64,000 nt of DNA, from positions 248,001-312,000 of the forward strand of contig NZ_JABRPK010000002.1 in NCBI RefSeq assembly GCF_013248995.1. The letters are read 5' to 3'. Both the position numbers and the translations under genes were made by a program. This DNA is from Frigoribacterium sp. VKM Ac-2836 (GTDB lineage: Bacteria; Actinomycetota; Actinomycetes; Actinomycetales; Microbacteriaceae). Shown in pieces: positions 55,313-64,000 of the stretch. Within the stretch, counting starts at the first letter, position 1. Every line of letters starts with the position of its first letter. Under the pieces are notes generated by a model that saw only the letters and a list, made by a program, of their open reading frames with translations, did no database searches and was not told the origin of the DNA.

Positions 55313-55831
55313 GTGCCCTACGAACCGGACGGGACCGCAGCCGCGGCCGACGACACGTCGCCCTTCGCGCATCGGCTCGCCGACCGCTTCCTCGACGACT
55401 ACGTGCCCGGCCTCACGCTGGAGCACGGCTCGTACCGCGTCACGGCGGACGAGATCGTCGACTTCGGCCGCCGGTTCGATCCGCACGACATGCACGTCGA
55501 CGCCGACCGGGCCGCGGCGACGCCCCTCGGCGGGCTCGTGGCCAGCGGCTGGCACACCACCGCCATGATGATGCGCCTGATGGTGGCGTCCTACCTCAAC
55601 CAGCGCGCCAGCGTCGCGTCGCCGGGCGTCGACGAGTTGCGCTGGTCGGCTCCCGTCCACCCCGGCGACGTGCTCCGCGCCCGATTCACCGTCGTCGACG
55701 CCCGCCCCTCGGCCTCCCGTCCCGATCGGGGAGTGGTGCGCACCCGCATCGAACTCCTCGACCAGCACGACCGGGCCGTGATGACGCAGGTCATGACCAA
55801 CCTGATCCTGTCCCGCCCCGTGGCCGGCTGA
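55313..55831 (+). CDS. MaoC-like hotdog-fold dehydratase/thioesterase
   Basis: The 172-residue protein has DIVDFGRRFDPHDMHVD with the R-hydratase Asp/His pair, GLVASGWHTTAMMMRLMV, and RWSAPVHPGDVLRARFTVV. It may hydrate enoyl-CoA or act as a thioesterase. The GTG is leaderless (TAGGGT six bases upstream). Confidence 0.85.
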   Translation: MPYEPDGTAAAADDTSPFAHRLADRFLDDYVPGLTLEHGSYRVTADEIVDFGRRFDPHDMHVDADRAAATPLGGLVASGWHTTAMMMRLMVASYLNQRASVASPGVDELRWSAPVHPGDVLRARFTVVDARPSASRPDRGVVRTRIELLDQHDRAVMTQVMTNLILSRPVAG

Positions 55832-56031
55832 CCAAGGCCGGTCCGCGACGGAGTCCAGGTCACCCCGCCCGGGTCTCCGGACGCTCGACGACGATGAGAA
55901 GAGCCGCGTCCCGCAGCGCCGCGACCTCGCGATGGAGGCCATCGGCGGTCACGTGGCGGCCGGAGGCACCGCCGACGGGCCGTTCCTTGTGGTGATCGAG
56001 CGCGCCTGCTGCAGCTGACGCGACGGTGCGA

Positions 56032-56070
56032 AGGAGGCGAGGTGCCGGTCGGGCCGGCACCGCGCCTCCT
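56032..56070. terminator. nonamer-type hairpin
   Basis: AGGAGGCGAGGTGCCGG pairs with CCGGCACCGCGCCTCCT with one mismatch and a 5-base loop, 13 bases from the end of the SDR gene. It is the third member of the family at 27078 and 31274. Confidence 0.6.
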
Positions 56071-56082
56071 GAACGTCACCGG

Positions 56083-56793
56083 TCAGCGCGCGGCGAGCTG
56101 CGGGTAGAGGGCCTCGAGCGGAGCCGACAGGCCCGCCTTCACCTGGCGCGAGGTCTCGTCGGCAAGGACCTCGTGCTCGCCGGCCTCAAGGGCGTCGAGC
56201 ACGTCGGCGACCAGGGTCGCCGGGTCGGTCTTCGCGTCCGTGACGCCCGCGGCCATGGCGGTGTCGACGTAGCCCACGTGCACGCCGACGACCTGCACGC
56301 CCGCGGGCTGCAGCTCGAGGCGCAGGGAGTTCGTGGCCGACCACAGCGCGGCCTTCGTCGCCGAGTAGATGCCGGCGACGGCGTACCAGGAGAGGGCGGA
56401 GTGGATGTCGATGATCGCGGTGCCGCCGCCGTGGGCCGAGAGGAGGGGTGCGTAGGCCCGGGCGAGGAAGAGCGGCCCGAGGAAGTTGGTCTCGACGTTG
56501 GCGCGGATCTCGTCGTCGGTGTGGCTGAGGATGCCGGGCGTGGGGGTGCTCGCACCGGCGTTGTTGATCAGCACGGTGACGTCGGGCGCCGCCTCGACGA
56601 CGGCGGCGATCGAGGCGGGGTCGGTCACGTCGAGGGTGAGGGGCACGACGCGATCGTCGTCCCAGGTGCGCGGGGTGCGGGCCGTGGCGTAGACCTTCGC
56701 GGCGCCGCGGGCCAGGGCGGCTTCGACGAAGCGGGTGCCGATGCCCCCGTTCGCTCCGGTGACGAGGACGACGGAGCCGGTGATGTCGGTCAT
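56083..56793 (-). CDS. short-chain dehydrogenase/reductase
   Basis: The 236-residue SDR has the NAD(P) motif VTGANGGIGTRF, NNAGAS, catalytic Ser in IHSALSW and YSATK. GGAAGGA lies before ATG 56793. It is divergent from a TetR regulator with a shared operator between. Confidence 0.92.
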   Translation of the reverse strand: MTDITGSVVLVTGANGGIGTRFVEAALARGAAKVYATARTPRTWDDDRVVPLTLDVTDPASIAAVVEAAPDVTVLINNAGASTPTPGILSHTDDEIRANVETNFLGPLFLARAYAPLLSAHGGGTAIIDIHSALSWYAVAGIYSATKAALWSATNSLRLELQPAGVQVVGVHVGYVDTAMAAGVTDAKTDPATLVADVLDALEAGEHEVLADETSRQVKAGLSAPLEALYPQLAAR

Positions 56794-56862
56794 GGGTGTT
56801 CCTTCCAATGATGCTGCGAAGATGAGGCGGCTCGCGATCGGGCCACCCCTTGCTGACTCATG

Positions 56863-56878
56863 TCATAATTGAGTTCAG
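56863..56878. promoter_or_regulatory. shared operator of SDR and TetR genes
   Basis: TCATAATTGAGTTCAG, read on the minus strand as CTGAACTCAATTATGA, matches a site in the oxidoreductase promoter (58576-58590, CTGACTCAATAATGA). It is a candidate TetR binding site containing a CATAAT -10. Confidence 0.6.
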
Positions 56879-56902
56879 TCAGTTTCTATTCCAGGAGGTC
56901 CC

Positions 56903-57505
56903 GTGTCTTCGGCAGCCCCGTCCCTCGGTCGTCGCGAGCGGAACAAGCAGGAGAAGCTCGAGCGCATCACGCGCGCGGCATCCGACCTGTTCACCCGGCA
57001 CGGGGTCGACGAGGTCACGACGCAGCAGATCGCCGAGGCAGCCGACGTCGGCGCCGGCACGCTCTTCCTCTACGCCAAGACCAAGGGTGAACTGCTGCTG
57101 CTCGCCCAGAACGCGAACTACGCCCGTTCGCTCGACCAGGGTGTGCGCGACGCCGACCGGGCGCCCGGCGTGATCGACGCGGTGGTCGCCCTGCTCACGC
57201 CGATCGTCGAGTGCAACCGGGCCCAGGTCGAGAACGGCCGCACCTACCTCCGCGAGATGGTGTTCGGCGACCCGGCCGAGCCGCACCACGCCGAGGCGCT
57301 CTCGATCGTGGAACGCACCGAGCGGGCGCTCGCCGGCGTCATCGCCTCTCGCACCGAGAGGGACGAGGCCGAGGCGGCGCGCCTGGCGCACGTCGTGTCA
57401 GCGGTCCAGTTCGTCGCGATGGCGTCGGTGGCGGACGAGTCCGTCACCGTGGCGACGATCGTCGCCGACATCCGGACGCAGCTCGAGCTCGTGCTGCCGC
57501 GCTGA
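56903..57505 (+). CDS. TetR-family regulator
   Basis: The 200-residue protein has the TetR helix-turn-helix: RITRAASDLFTRHGVDEVTTQQIAEAADVGAGTLFLYAKTKGELL. The effector domain is helical. The GTG at 56903 has GGAGG six bases upstream. It probably represses itself, the SDR and the oxidoreductase at 57543-58538, which converges on it. Confidence 0.92.
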   Translation: MSSAAPSLGRRERNKQEKLERITRAASDLFTRHGVDEVTTQQIAEAADVGAGTLFLYAKTKGELLLLAQNANYARSLDQGVRDADRAPGVIDAVVALLTPIVECNRAQVENGRTYLREMVFGDPAEPHHAEALSIVERTERALAGVIASRTERDEAEAARLAHVVSAVQFVAMASVADESVTVATIVADIRTQLELVLPR

Positions 57506-57542
57506 CGGGCGCGACCCGGGGTGTTGGGTCGCCCGGAGCTGG

Positions 57543-58538
57543 CTACGGGAGGGTGACGACGGCCTTGCCGCGGATGCGGGCCTTGCCGAGCTCGTCGAGC
57601 GCGGTCGCCGTCTCGGCGAACGGGTGCGTCGCACCGACGACCGGGCGGATGGCCCCGGCGTCGACGAGCGCGGCGATCTCGCGCAGCTGAACGCCGTCGG
57701 CGCGCATCAGCAGGAACTCGTAATGGACCCCGAGTTTCTTCGCTTGGGCGCGAACCTTACGACTGAGGCCGGCAATCGCCAGGCGCACGACCGGATTCAG
57801 GCCCGCAGCCTTCGCGAAGGCGGGGGTGGGCGGACCCTGGATGCCGATGGCCAGGCCGCCGGGGCGGAGCACTCGGAGCGACTTCGCCAAGTTGTCGCCG
57901 CCGAGACCGTCGAGCACGAGGTCGTAGCCGGACAGTGCCTCCTCGAAGTCCTGGGTGCGGTAGTCGACGACGACGTCCGCCCCGAGTCCGCGGAGGAACT
58001 CGGCGTTCGCCGAGGAGGCGGTGGTCGCGACGTGCGCGCCGAGGTGCTTCGCGAGTTGGATCGCGATCGTGCCGACGCCTCCGGCGCCCGCGTGGACGAG
58101 CACCTTCTGGCCGGGCTGCAGGTTGCCGCGCTCGACGAGGGCTTGCCAGGCCGTCAGGGCGACGAGGGGCAGCGACGCGGCCTCGACGATGCTGATCGAC
58201 GTCGGGGCGAGAGCGACGTCGGCTTCGTCGACGGCGATCCGCTCGGCGAAGGTGCCGATCCGGTGGTCGCGGGGGCGAGCGAAGACCTCGTCGCCGGGCT
58301 TCAGACTGCGGACCGAGCCGCCGACCTCGATGACGGTCCCGGCGACGTCGTGGCCGAGGACGAGAGGCGCCTTGTACGGGAGGATCAGCTTGAACTCGCC
58401 CTCGCGGATCTTGGCGTCGAGGTGGTTCAGGCCGGCGGCGGCGACCTGGACGAGCACGTCGTGATCGCCGACCGTGGGCTCGGGCGCGAGGATCTCGTGC
58501 AGCGGCTGCTTGTAGGCGTCGAAGGCGAAGGCTCGCAT
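57543..58538 (-). CDS. quinone-oxidoreductase-type zinc-free alcohol dehydrogenase
   Basis: The 331-residue MDR protein has an N-terminal GroES-like domain (GHDVAGTVIEVG) and the NADPH loop HAGAGGVGTIAIQLAKHLGA. The zinc-binding cysteines of true ADHs are missing, so NADPH-dependent quinone/enone reduction is likely. It has a strong promoter with an embedded operator. Confidence 0.92.
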   Translation of the reverse strand: MRAFAFDAYKQPLHEILAPEPTVGDHDVLVQVAAAGLNHLDAKIREGEFKLILPYKAPLVLGHDVAGTVIEVGGSVRSLKPGDEVFARPRDHRIGTFAERIAVDEADVALAPTSISIVEAASLPLVALTAWQALVERGNLQPGQKVLVHAGAGGVGTIAIQLAKHLGAHVATTASSANAEFLRGLGADVVVDYRTQDFEEALSGYDLVLDGLGGDNLAKSLRVLRPGGLAIGIQGPPTPAFAKAAGLNPVVRLAIAGLSRKVRAQAKKLGVHYEFLLMRADGVQLREIAALVDAGAIRPVVGATHPFAETATALDELGKARIRGKAVVTLP

Positions 58539-58575
58539 CGTGGTTCTCCTGGGGTTCTTCCTGGCGTGATCTGAT

Positions 58576-58612
58576 CTGACTCAATAATGAGCACACTCAG
58601 TAACAAAGTCAA
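58576..58612 (-). promoter_or_regulatory. promoter and operator of oxidoreductase
   Basis: On the minus strand TTGACT (58612-58607), 17 bases, CATTAT (58589-58584). The operator-like CTGACTCAATAATGA (58576-58590, plus strand) covers the -10, as expected for repression. Confidence 0.75.
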
Positions 58613-59279
58613 GAGTCGTCGGCTCGGAGATCACGTGGCCGCAGGTGCGTTCAGGTGCTCTCGTCCACGAGCCCAGGGGCCTCGACGCCTGATGCCCGAC
58701 GTCGAGCTCGGCCACCGCCAGATCGTCCACGTCGGGGGCCCTGACGGTTGGCGAGCGTCCGAGAACCGCGAGCGTGCCACCCGCTCGGCGTTGCGGGTCG
58801 CGGGCCTGGACGCCGAGTTCGTCGCTCGGGTGACTGGACCGCTCACTCGCGCTGGGCTGCAGCCCAGCCCGTCCTCGCCAGTCGAGCTATCGGGGTCCTG
58901 ACATGGCGCAGGCCGATCACCGGAAGATCCCCTCGCTCGTCGTCTCCGGCGCCGTCGGCCGCCGCTGCGATGGCCGGGGTCTCGGTGGTCCTGTGAAGCG
59001 CGCCGGCGGCGCGCCGGCGGGCACCTGTCGTCTCAGGACGAGGTGCCCGCCGTGCCGTAGTCCCCCCAGGGGTGGCCTGTCCGCGGTCATCGGGTCACCT
59101 CGGACGGGCACGCACTGCGACGTGCGTCAGCAGGGTCCGGGCTGACAATTCGTCAAGTTAGTGGGCGCCGGTCGCGTTGTTCAGATCCCTTCCGCGCCGT
59201 CGTTCCCGCCACGGTCGCGATCGCGCCACTCCCTCACACGACGGGTGCGCCCGCGATGACGTCGACGTAGCGTCGGACC
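58613..59279. other. gene-free stretch with hairpin
   Basis: No convincing gene in about 660 bases; a frame with RQIVHVGGPDGWRASEN looks only vaguely protein-like. CGGCGGGCACCT and AGGTGCCCGCCG form a perfect 12-bp stem at 59015-59052. Confidence 0.4.
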
Positions 59280-59507
59280 ATGGACGACGCGACGAACCAG
59301 AACTCCGAGAGCTCCACCGCCACGAAGGTCAACGGTGATTTCTCGCTGGCCGTCGTGTTCGGCGTGGTCGGGTTCACGTTCCTGATGACGCTCGACACTC
59401 CATGGGCCTCGCTGCCCATGCTCGCCGTCGCGGGCTTCTACCTGGTAAAGGCCCTCCGCGCCGTGTACCGAGAGCGGAAGGCGCCGACGGAGGCACCCGA
59501 CGCCTGA
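59280..59507 (+). CDS. small two-helix membrane protein
   Basis: The 75-residue protein has helices AVVFGVVGFTFLMTL and SLPMLAVAGFYLVKAL. The ATG is leaderless (TAGCGT six bases upstream). No family recognised. Confidence 0.7.
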   Translation: MDDATNQNSESSTATKVNGDFSLAVVFGVVGFTFLMTLDTPWASLPMLAVAGFYLVKALRAVYRERKAPTEAPDA

Positions 59508-59567
59508 GGTGTCCCTCCTGCTTGAGCTGCACCAGCTGACGCCTGTCGCCCCTCCCGCACACCGGCC

Positions 59568-60182
59568 TCATGCAGGCAGGAGGTTCTCGCCGTCCCACGA
59601 GGTCGCCGTCCAGCCCGCCTCCACAGAGCCTTCGAGGACGACGATCCCTGTGTTGCTGACGCCGTGGGTCCGACTGAACGCGGCGTCGACGTTGTCGGCG
59701 ACGAACGCTGCCCACACGCAGATGGCCGCTTCGTGGGCCACCACGACCACCGTGGCCCCGGGCGGCGTCGTCGCGGTAGACGACGCGACGGCGTCGCCGA
59801 ACCGAGCCATGAACTCCGTCCCGTTCTCGCCTCCCGGGATGCGCGCCTCCTCGTCTGTCCACCAGCGCTGCATGGTGCCGACGTAGCTGGACCGGGCCTC
59901 GGAATAAGGCCGTCCCTCGAGGTCACCGGCCTCGATCTCGTGCAGGCCCTGCACCGGCACATGGGGCACGCCGAGCGACGCGGCAAGCGTCTCGGCCGTC
60001 TGGAGCGCCCTGAGGGCACGGGACGAGTGCACGACCGTCACCTGCTCGGCCGCGAGCGTGCCCGACAGTGCGCGCGCCTGCTCGACCCCCGTGGCGGACA
60101 GGGGCGGCCCCGGCAGGCGAGAGCCGATCACCTGGGCGGTGTTGTCGGCGGTCTCGCCGTGTCGGATGAGGAGGAGGCGCAT
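59568..60182 (-). CDS. histidine phosphatase superfamily protein
   Basis: The 204-residue protein has RHGE (LLLIRHGETADNT), the family's phospho-histidine motif, an acidic EIEAGDLEG segment and VVVVAHEAAI with the second histidine. Substrate unknown. It begins four bases after the stop of a truncated SDR frame and is probably translated from the same message. Confidence 0.9.
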   Translation of the reverse strand: MRLLLIRHGETADNTAQVIGSRLPGPPLSATGVEQARALSGTLAAEQVTVVHSSRALRALQTAETLAASLGVPHVPVQGLHEIEAGDLEGRPYSEARSSYVGTMQRWWTDEEARIPGGENGTEFMARFGDAVASSTATTPPGATVVVVAHEAAICVWAAFVADNVDAAFSRTHGVSNTGIVVLEGSVEAGWTATSWDGENLLPA

Positions 60183-60185
60183 CGG

Positions 60186-60257
60186 TCAGCCGATCGTCCG
60201 GCCGCCGCCGGTGACGCAGGCGACTCTGCCGGTGAAGCGAGGGGTCGTGGTGCTCAT
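60186..60257 (-). pseudogene. N-terminal fragment of a short-chain dehydrogenase
   Basis: An ATG with AAAGG upstream encodes 23 residues, MSTTTPRFTGRVACVTGGGR then TIG and stop. This is the start of an SDR nucleotide-binding site cut off right after the glycine motif. The rest of the gene is missing; the phosphatase gene follows at once. Confidence 0.7.
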
Positions 60258-60394
60258 GAGGTGCCTTTCGGGGACAGGCCCGATTGTGACACGGCGAGGG
60301 CCAGCGCCACGGCGACCGGGGGAGCCCCGGCGCGAGCAGCGCCGACCAGCATCCAGGTCGGACCCCCGTCGTGCGGGCCCTCTGCGCTTCGTAC

Positions 60395-61300
60395 TCAGCG
60401 CGTCTCTCTCGCCACGCGCAAGAAGGTCGACACCCCTCGGCGCACCTGGTCGGACCAGACCGCATGCAGGAAACGGACGAGGGGCGGGCCGGTCAGTTCG
60501 ACGCGGACGAGGGTCCCCGCGGCGAGGTCCGTCTCGACCGTTCGCAGGCTCATCGCGGCCGGCGCCATTCCGGCGCGAGCAGTCGACCGGACGATCGCCG
60601 TGGTCTCGAGCACGGCTGCGGGAGTGCCGAGTGCCAGCCCGGACCTCTCGAGCCACGCCTCGACCGTCGCCCGTGTTCCGGACCCCGGCTCCCGCAGGAG
60701 CAACGCCGCGTCGGCCAGGTCCTCGGCGCTGATGCTCGGCCGCGTCGCCCACGGGTGGTCGGGGGCGACGACGACGACCAGTTCGTCCTCGGTGATCACG
60801 GTCGACGAGAGCCCGGACGGGGCGGAGGGGGTCTCCACGAAACCGACGTCGGCGTCACCGGAGCGGACCAGCGCGATGACGGCGGCCGAGTTGTCGGCCA
60901 GCAGACGCACCGACGAGTCGGGTGCGCGGCGCCGGAATTCTCGCAACCAGGACGGGGCGAACAGCTCGGCGATGGTCTGCGAGGCCGCCACCACGATCGA
61001 GTCGGGCGCGTCGCCCAGCGCAGCGACGCCTTCTTCGAATCGTCGAGATGCCTCGAGGACCGGCCGCCCCAGGTCGAGGAGGAGTCGACCGGTGTCGGTC
61101 ATCGCTGATCCCTCGGTGGAACGGCGCACGAGAGGCTGGCCCACGGCGCGTTCCGCGGCTCGCACGCGCCCGGACACGGCCTGCTGGGTCACTCCGAGGG
61201 CCGAGGCTGCGCGTGAGATCGAACCGGTCTCGGCGACCCGCTCGAGGACTTCGAGGGTGTCGAGGTCGAGTGTTCGATCCGTCAGGCGTTTGGGCGTCAC
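60395..61300 (-). CDS. LysR-family regulator
   Basis: The 301-residue protein has LysR HTH (TGSISRAASALGVTQQAVSGRV) and a substrate-binding-protein-like effector domain. It is divergent from the TDT transporter 70 bases away and likely controls it. Confidence 0.92.
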   Translation of the reverse strand: MTPKRLTDRTLDLDTLEVLERVAETGSISRAASALGVTQQAVSGRVRAAERAVGQPLVRRSTEGSAMTDTGRLLLDLGRPVLEASRRFEEGVAALGDAPDSIVVAASQTIAELFAPSWLREFRRRAPDSSVRLLADNSAAVIALVRSGDADVGFVETPSAPSGLSSTVITEDELVVVVAPDHPWATRPSISAEDLADAALLLREPGSGTRATVEAWLERSGLALGTPAAVLETTAIVRSTARAGMAPAAMSLRTVETDLAAGTLVRVELTGPPLVRFLHAVWSDQVRRGVSTFLRVARETR

Positions 61301-61370
61301 AAGAAGACATTGTGCCCCTCACAAGCCGATCGACGTAGCCGTGACGGTCCGGAACGGAGACGCTTGTCGC

Positions 61371-62534
61371 ATGAGCATCGCCGACACCGCCTCCGCATCG
61401 ACGCCGACCGGGCCTACCGGAACGCCTCGGAAGCGAATCCTCCAAGAGCTCGAGCGACCCGGCCACATCGTGTCGAACCTGACACCGAACTGGTTCGCCT
61501 CCGTCATGGGGACGGGCGTCGTCGCCGTCGCCGCTGCATCGCTCCCATTGCAGTTCCCCGGGCTTCGCACCGGCGCGACGGTCGTCTGGTCGATCTCCGC
61601 GGCTCTCCTGGTCGCACTCACGGTCGCCACCGGACTGCACTGGTTGCGCTACCGCAGCACGGCGATGACGCATCACCGACACCCGGTGATGGCCCACTTC
61701 TACGGTGCGCCGCCGATGGCGTTCCTCACCGTCGGTGCCGGTGCCCTCTTGCTGGGCAAGGATTGGATCGGGCTGCCCGCCGCCGTCGCCGTCGACTGGA
61801 CGCTCTGGACGATCGGAACCCTCGGCGGGCTCATCACGGCCGTCCTCGTGCCGTCCCTCGCCTTCAGCCGACACGAGAACGGGCCCGCCGCCGCGTTCGG
61901 GGGCTGGCTGATGCCGGTCGTGCCGCCCATGGTCTCGGCCTCGACGGGTGCCCTGCTGCTGCCCTACACACCCGCAGGGCAGGCTCGCGAGACGCTGCTG
62001 TGGGCTTGCTACGGTCTCTTCGGCCTCAGCCTGGTCATGTCACTCGTCGTCATCACGCTGATCTGGAATCGACTCATGCAGCATCAGGTCGGCCCTGCCG
62101 CGTTCGTGCCGACCCTCTGGATCGTTCTCGGCCCCATCGGCCAGTCGATCACGGCGGTGAACCTCCTCGCGTCGAACGCTCCGACCGCCGTCGACGCCGG
62201 TACCGCGCATGCCCTCCTCGTCGTCGCGCTCGTCTACGGGTTCGCGATGCTCGGATTCGGCCTCGCCTGGACGGCCATCGCCCTCACCATCACCGTCCGC
62301 ACGGCACGTCGGCACCTCCCGTTCAGCCTGACCTGGTGGTCGTTCACCTTTCCGCTCGGCACCTGCGTCACCGGTCTGAACGGTCTCGCGCTGCACTCCG
62401 GCCTTGATGCGGTGGGGTACCTCGCGGTCCTCTACTTCGCCGGTCTCGTCACGGCCTGGATCGTCGTCGCCACGAGGACCTTCCACGCCTCGGTCATCCG
62501 AGGAACCCTGCTGGTACCCCCGGCGGTCCACTGA
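61371..62534 (+). CDS. TDT-family (TehA/SLAC1) transporter
   Basis: The 387-residue protein has ten hydrophobic segments. NWFASVMGTGVVAVAA is a TDT hallmark, then HPVMAHFYGAPPMAFLTV, and TWWSFTFPLGTCVTG near the end. The family moves tellurite, C4-dicarboxylates, sulfite or chloride; the substrate here is unclear. Confidence 0.9.
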   Translation: MSIADTASASTPTGPTGTPRKRILQELERPGHIVSNLTPNWFASVMGTGVVAVAAASLPLQFPGLRTGATVVWSISAALLVALTVATGLHWLRYRSTAMTHHRHPVMAHFYGAPPMAFLTVGAGALLLGKDWIGLPAAVAVDWTLWTIGTLGGLITAVLVPSLAFSRHENGPAAAFGGWLMPVVPPMVSASTGALLLPYTPAGQARETLLWACYGLFGLSLVMSLVVITLIWNRLMQHQVGPAAFVPTLWIVLGPIGQSITAVNLLASNAPTAVDAGTAHALLVVALVYGFAMLGFGLAWTAIALTITVRTARRHLPFSLTWWSFTFPLGTCVTGLNGLALHSGLDAVGYLAVLYFAGLVTAWIVVATRTFHASVIRGTLLVPPAVH

Positions 62535-62570
62535 GGGACGTCGAGAGGGCCCGCCTTCGGTGCCCGGCCG

Positions 62571-63140
62571 CTACCCGCGGTTGAGGGCCTGGGCATGCCG
62601 GATGATGTTGTCCCAGTTGATGACGGCGTCCGGGTGTTGCAGGTGGAACTGAGCTTGCGATCGAACGCGTCGCTCCGCCTCGGTGATGAGCGGGTTCTCG
62701 ATCTGGGCCGCGAGGGCGCCGAAGGCGTCGTCGAACGACATCTTGGCCCCGCGATCCTGATCGAGGAGGCGCGGCAGGAGGTCGGCCACGTGCTCGCGTG
62801 CATCGCGGAGCGCGTCGGCGGGGACGCGGTCGAGGTGTTCCAGGACGAAGGCGCGGATCATCTGCATGTACTCCGCCGCGCGCCGATAGACGTCAGGTGA
62901 TCGGTCCGGGACGCGGGTGTAGCGATTGGGTTCCATCTCGATCAGGCCGTCCACCGCGAGCATGGCGAGAGCTTCGCGGATGGGAGTGCGAGACACCTGC
63001 AGCCAGGTGGTCAGGTCCGCGTCGTTGATCTTCTCGCCGGGTTCGAGCTGGCCCTTGAGGATCTCTTCCCGAATCGTGGAGTACACGCGATCGCGGATGA
63101 GTTGGCGGGGACGCTCGCTGGTCGGCTGGGGAACAGGCAT
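62571..63140 (-). CDS. GntR-family regulator (FadR/VanR subgroup)
   Basis: The 189-residue protein has the winged helix RVYSTIREEILKGQLEPGEK, WLQVSRTPIREAL, LIEMEPNRYTRV. The effector domain is short and helical. It resembles the two domains of the gene at 1685-3079. It converges on the TDT gene. Confidence 0.9.
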   Translation of the reverse strand: MPVPQPTSERPRQLIRDRVYSTIREEILKGQLEPGEKINDADLTTWLQVSRTPIREALAMLAVDGLIEMEPNRYTRVPDRSPDVYRRAAEYMQMIRAFVLEHLDRVPADALRDAREHVADLLPRLLDQDRGAKMSFDDAFGALAAQIENPLITEAERRVRSQAQFHLQHPDAVINWDNIIRHAQALNRG

Positions 63141-63173
63141 GCATGAAACATATGGCAGGCCGTGGGTCAGGTG

Positions 63174-63758
63174 TCAATGCTCGGGGTGCAAGCTCTCGTC
63201 CGCAGGGGTGGTCGTCCACGAGGTGAAGTGCACGGTGAGGTCGGCACGCGACGGGGCGCAGCAGAACGGACCGGCGCTCACCACGGCATCCGGGGCGAGC
63301 GGGGCCACACGGACCAGACGCCACGGCTCGGCGTCGACGCGCGCTCGCACGGTAAGCGCGTCGCCCGACCGGCTGGCGCGGATCGTCACGGTCCGGCCGG
63401 TCCAGTCCACGGGGGAGAGCGACCAGTCCGACTCGCCCCGGGTCACCACGGCCCCGAGGCTCTGCTCGCCGTCGCTGAGTTCCACGCCGGCCTTGACCCA
63501 GGTCGTGGGGCCGACCGAGACGAAGATCCCGGCCTGGTCGAACTGGGCCGAGAAGTCGAGGACGAACGACACCTCCATCGCCGTGCCCTGGGCGAAGGGC
63601 GCGACCAGGGCGTGCTCGGTGTCGTGGACGAACCCGTACGACGTGATGCGCCAGGCGTCGCTGCCCTCGGCCGCCGTGACGCGCATGCCGTCGTCGGAGA
63701 CGAGGACCGCGGCCGGCTCGGTGGTCCAGGTGCCGGTGGCCCAGGCGATGTCGGTCAT
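63174..63758 (-). CDS. DUF1349 domain protein
   Basis: The 194-residue beta-rich protein matches DUF1349: WRITSYGFVHDTEHALV, FDQAGIFVSVGPTTWVKAG, SDWSLSP and VTIRASRSGDALTVRA. The fold is concanavalin-like; function unknown. AGGGACC precedes ATG 63758. Confidence 0.9.
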   Translation of the reverse strand: MTDIAWATGTWTTEPAAVLVSDDGMRVTAAEGSDAWRITSYGFVHDTEHALVAPFAQGTAMEVSFVLDFSAQFDQAGIFVSVGPTTWVKAGVELSDGEQSLGAVVTRGESDWSLSPVDWTGRTVTIRASRSGDALTVRARVDAEPWRLVRVAPLAPDAVVSAGPFCCAPSRADLTVHFTSWTTTPADESLHPEH

Positions 63759-63948
63759 GGGGTCCCTGTGCGATTGGACGTGCATCTGTCAAGGTCGTGC
63801 AAATCGTACATCCGCTCCTCGGGGGGTCCTGTCCGGGCCTCCCACGATCGGCACGGGAGCGTAGCGTCGAGGTGAGGGGCGATCGTCGTCGAGCGCCGTG
63901 TTCCGGCCCGCCTCTCGCCCCCGAACCGAACCCACCCCCAGGAGACCC

Positions 63949-64000
63949 ATGCGCACCGTCAACGCCTACGCCGCACCGTCCGCCACCGAGCCCCTCGTCA
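63949..64000 (+). CDS. start of a zinc-type alcohol dehydrogenase (partial)
   Basis: AGGAGA precedes the ATG; the first residues MRTVNAYAAPSATEPLV match the start of YjgB/AdhC-like NAD(P)-dependent alcohol dehydrogenases. The gene runs off the window. Confidence 0.6.
   Translation, partial: MRTVNAYAAPSATEPLV

Noticed and set aside
55860-56060. A 66-codon minus-strand frame containing DHHKERPVGG
   Set aside because: It is short, lacks a start signal and runs into the hairpin; possibly a fragment but not supportable.

Overview
The window is high-GC actinobacterial chromosome, most likely from Microbacteriaceae (Curtobacterium/Frigoribacterium-like). The assignment rests on base composition, the order hpt-ftsH-fol genes-DUF3180-PH-DUF2520-lysS, many leaderless genes with a TAnnnT box 6-7 nt before the start, and the makeup of the protein families. 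No rRNA or complete insertion sequence was seen, and the genus was not determined.

Region by region. 1-13 kb is housekeeping and catabolic: a PNPOx-like stress protein, tRNA hydroxylase TrhO, a regulator with two GntR helix-turn-helix domains, an LCP ligase beside a sugar-phosphate transferase, an AlkA-like glycosylase, a MarR regulator divergent from a PutA-like protein, an Lrp regulator divergent from a dimethylargininase, and a GT39-like mannosyltransferase. 13-13.5 kb holds a Glu-Asp-Phe tRNA operon. 13.7-27 kb is a conserved core: an M23 peptidase, ppa, tilS, hpt, ftsH, folP-folB-folK, DUF3180, two PH-domain proteins, DUF2520 and lysS. 27-39.5 kb carries a group-2-like sigma factor, a DUF559/AbiEi-like gene flanked by related hairpins, a RIO kinase, nadK, clpC, an N-acetylglutamate synthase-like GNAT, radA, an SGNH hydrolase and tRNA-Ser(CGA).

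From just after tRNA-Ser to about 54.5 kb the DNA looks like an accessory (defence) island. Parts of it are visibly lower in GC, and it lacks a 9-mer (GGAGGCGCG) that is frequent on both sides. It contains an orphan 650-residue protein, an AAA+ ATPase/subtilase pair, a leaderless CHAT-protease gene followed by a SIR2-GAF fusion and a 54-residue basic protein, a decayed parA, a secreted two-cysteine protein with a small membrane partner, and an Xre/RES toxin-antitoxin pair. CHAT (caspase-like protease), SIR2 and RES (NAD+-consuming folds) and subtilase are all plausible abortive-infection effectors. The CHAT/SIR2-GAF/small-protein unit is the best candidate for an undescribed system.

54.9-64 kb returns to chromosomal style: DUF2200, a MaoC-like protein, an SDR and a TetR regulator that probably share an operator with a zinc-type oxidoreductase, a histidine phosphatase next to a truncated SDR fragment, a LysR regulator divergent from a TDT transporter, a GntR regulator, DUF1349 and the start of an alcohol dehydrogenase.

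Main caveats: all family calls come from reading motifs by eye. The statements about missing catalytic residues in the PutA-like protein rest on remembered family motifs and need a real alignment.
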